Part shown: in pieces, positions 60,801-64,000 of the stretch
How the letters are laid out: each line of letters begins with the position of its first letter
Numbering within the stretch: position 1 is the stretch's first letter
Source of the DNA: Davidsoniella eucalypti
Taxonomy: Eukaryota; Ascomycota; Sordariomycetes; Microascales; Ceratocystidaceae
Assembly: GCA_004009845.1 (NCBI GenBank)
Contig: RMBW01000112.1
Span: 1-64,000, forward strand
Direction: 5' to 3'
Length of the DNA stretch: 64,000 bases
Made by a program: the position numbers and the translations under genes
The notes under the pieces: model-generated
What the model was told of the DNA's origin: nothing
The model's input: the letters and a program-made list of their open reading frames with translations, nothing else
The model's database searches: none

Positions 60801-63800
60801 ATATAGCCAAAGTTAGCTTGAAGTTTTTTTTTTTTTTTTTTGGTAAGACGAGTGGCTGACTTTGTTATTACTAACATGTTAATCTTTTTGTATATGTAGG
60901 GTTTAAGACCAAGAGGTAGGGGGGGGCGGTAGCTAAGGAAATCTTTAGCTTTGTTTTTTTTATTTTCTGATGAAGAATATTGATTAAAACACAACAACGA
61001 ATCATAAATCTGAATTACTCTCCCCGCATATAATTTTGACGTCTGGAGATCAATAGTCACCTCAGTGCCAAATCACTAAGAAAAATGAGGTGCTGGTCAT
61101 AATTGTGTAGAAGGAATATCAGCGGAATATATGTAGCAACAAAACAACTTTTATCTACATTCACACTCTCACAGTTGCATATTAACTTTCTTACTATGTA
61201 CATAGGCTTAAGTTGTTTACTACTTTGGCTAATTACCTACTTCTGAAATTTCGGTGATACATGAGAACAACAAGCATCCCAAGTAAAGAGAGCAAGAAAA
61301 AAGAATACAAGAATTTGGAATACTTCGGGCAGGCATTGTTTGCTTTCTAGTAATGCAACCACGATTTTCTCACCAGTGCTACTCCGCCAATGCATTTCTT
61401 TGGATACCCTTGCCCTAGCAGTAACTCAAGTTACATAGTAAGAAAGTATAGTGATAGAGAAGAAGGCAAGGCCCAGATATCTAACCATGAGTACAAGCCG
61501 CTGTCCGGGCCATGTATCATCTTCTTGCTTTAATTTCTCTCCGCTTCTTCCGCTTGATTGTTGTGAATCCTCGACGAGGTGCCTAGGCGTCGATTACTCG
61601 GTTAACAAGGCCTGACATTTCTGGTTCAGTTGCCACTTCAATCCGCTTGAGATATTGTGCTGCTGGTCACCGCTAATAAAATAAGCAAGGGCCTACTACA
61701 TATTTTTCTAGCTTAGATATGTAGATACAGCAAAAAAGTAGTGTTGCTGTCATTGTTCGCCCAGAACTAAGCAAGGGAGGAGCGGTAATGTGGGAGGAAT
61801 TACAGTTTAAATGCTTAAGCTTGGTCACCGCAGCTCCGTTGATATGTAGTATGACAGGTTAAGAATATGCTTACAAGAATGCAGCATAGTTAGATGCATA
61901 ATATGTATATTGCTGTCATGACATGCGCAGTAGGTACCCCTTGAGACTAATTTCTACATTAGGTAAATTCCACAGCAGCATTGTCTCCCCCTCAATCATG
62001 CTAATGTATGTAAGTAAAAATACAAATGACCAACAAAAAGACAAATACAGTTAAGCCATAATATCACTACAGAAAAAAACACTACACAGGTATACATCAC
62101 TTCAATATCTACGTAAATCACGCTAGACTATAAACTACCAACGCAACATGTTAGGGCTACATATATACTGCAAGCAACCGAGTCATGAAATCAATAAGTC
62201 ATAATGTGATCATCAGTTCATATGGCACGTTACAACCGCTTTACGCAGCCTTCTAATTATTTTGAGAAACAAAATACACAAACCTAAGCATTGATCGAGT
62301 ACAAGTATGAAAATAAGTAACGGTTACAATTTGCTTGGAACTACAAGAACAAGATCTGACTCATATAAGCATTGGTAAAGGCTGGCTTGATGACACGGCA
62401 TTCCTTCTGATTTCATCGATGAACTGAAAGACGGGACATAGATTGGAGGAAGAGAAACCTCCCGAACATGAGGTCACCATAAAATCCTAAACGCTGATGG
62501 TGGTTGTTAGTGATTACCTTGCCATGCATAATATATCACTTGTCTTCCAGCTGGACAGGGAGCGTAGATATGTAAGATTATACAAGGTGACCCAGCTTTC
62601 CCTTGTTATCCGTGACGTTATCATCTAAAAGTGAGGGGCATTCAAAGAGCTGGGCCGAGGAATAAATACTGATGATCATCAAAGCATGATCCCCGGGGGC
62701 TGACATTACAGCCTGATTGACTCTTTGTTTAAGAACTGCAAGTTTATTACTTTTTTGGAAACTAATTTATAATCGTGTTGTATCAGATAGTTGAAGTGGG
62801 TTTGAATATTGAATAAATGCTGATGATAAGGCTTGATATTACATAGAGTTAGCTCAGAAGTAAAGTATTTATTTTTAGTAGCTTACACGGGAATGGCGAA
62901 TCGAGAAAAAAGAAAGAGGTATTACATGACAACCCAAAAACATGGTATGAAGATTCACAACTATAGAAGTTACTTGTAATATATGAACAGGCTAATGTCA
63001 AGGCTGTAAGAAACTGCAGCCTGTCTGATAGCTTCAGCTTGCTTGGGCGGACGATTTGATAGGGCGAGTATTTCAAAAGAAACCTAGCTTATTTCTCTGC
63101 AACTTGTATGCATATTACATGATGTATACAATGTACCCTATAGCCATGACCAGATTCACGCCAGGAAAGAGAGCACGCGCTTGAGTAACAAAAAAAACAG
63201 CAAGATATACATGTAATATGATAACAAAGTAACAAGTCAGGATTCGAAACCACAGCCTAACTTATTCCTGCCCCTTGAATCAAAACGCTTCCTCGTATTG
63301 CCGATGGTTTTTACTACTTAAGGATAAGACAGAATACAGAGCAATGTATTCTGTATGTTAAACATTTCTGGTTACAATAGGAGCAGCTGCATTCAACTAA
63401 CATTATGGGGCATATTACACAGATACTACCAAGTGTATAGTCCTCCGGAGACTATTTTCTGTTAGCCATCGGCTTTTCGGGATTTGTCCCGTAGACGGCA
63501 AAGCTATACCAAGGGGGAGGCGTGGGTGGTGATCTCTTCTACATAGGCACACACACACAGTAGCATAGAAGAAGATCTGGTGTCAGCAGGAGAAAAAAAA
63601 AACAAGAGAAGAAAAGTGACTGCATGGGATTTTGTACTCAGCGGCGTTGTTGTATCGGGCGACTTTTTGTGCTGTGCCGATCTTAAACTAGGTTGCTATA
63701 AGTCTTTCGTAGAATTAGGTCGTGTGAAAGATTACCTTAGGGGGTTCAACATCCTGCTTTTACGTTAACTCCACTAAAATATAGTTCTCTCTTCCCTAGA

Positions 63801-64000
63801 CTTTTCACACTGGTTCCGTATAAAAGATGACCGCTATAATGCACTGCAAATCGAAGACTTTTCTTAGTGCCAAAAATTGAGACAAAGGCCTTGTGGCACT
63901 AGTTAGCTGTGAACATGAATATATGTCTATTCTCTAATCGCTAGGGTCTTTTCAGACTGAACCGACTAGAACATACATCATGCCTTGAAGCAAAAGTCTC

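Larger units (their letters stand above)
45901..64000. other. Gene-free AT-rich region
   Basis: Across 18 kb I find no gene I can support. Frames stay below about 150 codons, overlap on both strands and show no family motif. Several long T runs (46893-46905, 47224-47236 and near 60824-60840) and two copies of the dispersed poly(A)-ended unit (48.0 and 52.1 kb) suggest old retroposition debris. No tRNA with a convincing T-arm was found; the GATTCGAAACC at about 63241 fails to pair as a T stem. Confidence 0.55.

Noticed and set aside
60824..60841. Long T run as another retroposon tail
   Set aside because: No flanking duplication and no match to the dispersed unit could be found on either side.
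63239..63256. tRNA T-arm-like sequence (minus strand GTTTCGAATCC)
   Set aside because: The T stem does not pair and no A box, anticodon arm or acceptor stem can be fitted.

Overview
The window looks like a stretch of a filamentous ascomycete chromosome. A Sordariomycete, perhaps of the Hypocreales, is my best guess, but that placement is inference. The genes have short introns with GTRNGT-type donors, CTAAC-type branch sites and AG acceptors. The proteins fit fungal families: a kinase with a worn FHA-like front half, a Dpb4-type histone-fold subunit, and a homeodomain regulator with a low-complexity tail. There are no bacterial operons, Shine-Dalgarno sites, CRISPR arrays, rRNA or convincing tRNA genes.

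Only four protein genes can be supported in 64 kb. They lie in two islands. Island 1 (about 14.9-22.1 kb) holds a single-pass membrane protein of unknown function (+, 15127-16356), a Ser/Thr protein kinase (-, 17087-18932, one intron), and the DNA polymerase epsilon / chromatin-accessibility subunit Dpb4 (+, 20061-22060, three introns). The first two genes converge. The kinase and Dpb4 are divergent across a 1.1 kb shared promoter that carries a 14-bp direct repeat next to an ACGCG core. Island 2 (37.3-40.3 kb, - strand) is a homeobox transcription factor with one intron inside recognition helix 3. Its leader of about 1 kb is nearly free of ATGs and contains one short uORF.

The rest (about 1-14.5, 22.1-37.2 and 40.3-64 kb) is gene-free as far as I can see. 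The open frames there are short, often start only at TTG or GTG, match no family I recognise, and several follow from base composition (pyrimidine-rich or T-rich strands). By eye, 40.3-45.9 kb is richer in G+C and in CCAG/GGCTGG words than the AT-rich 46-64 kb. Such gene-free spans are long for a fungus.

The most interesting signal in the non-coding DNA is a dispersed unit of about 36-45 bp built on CTTCATAGCTCTATAGCTC. It occurs three times (11.6, 48.0 and 52.1 kb). Two copies end in a long A run, and all three have full or partial target-site-like duplications. In element orientation, at least two copies start at the same base. This looks like retroposition of a very small RNA or of a constant 3' end. 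I do not recognise the family.
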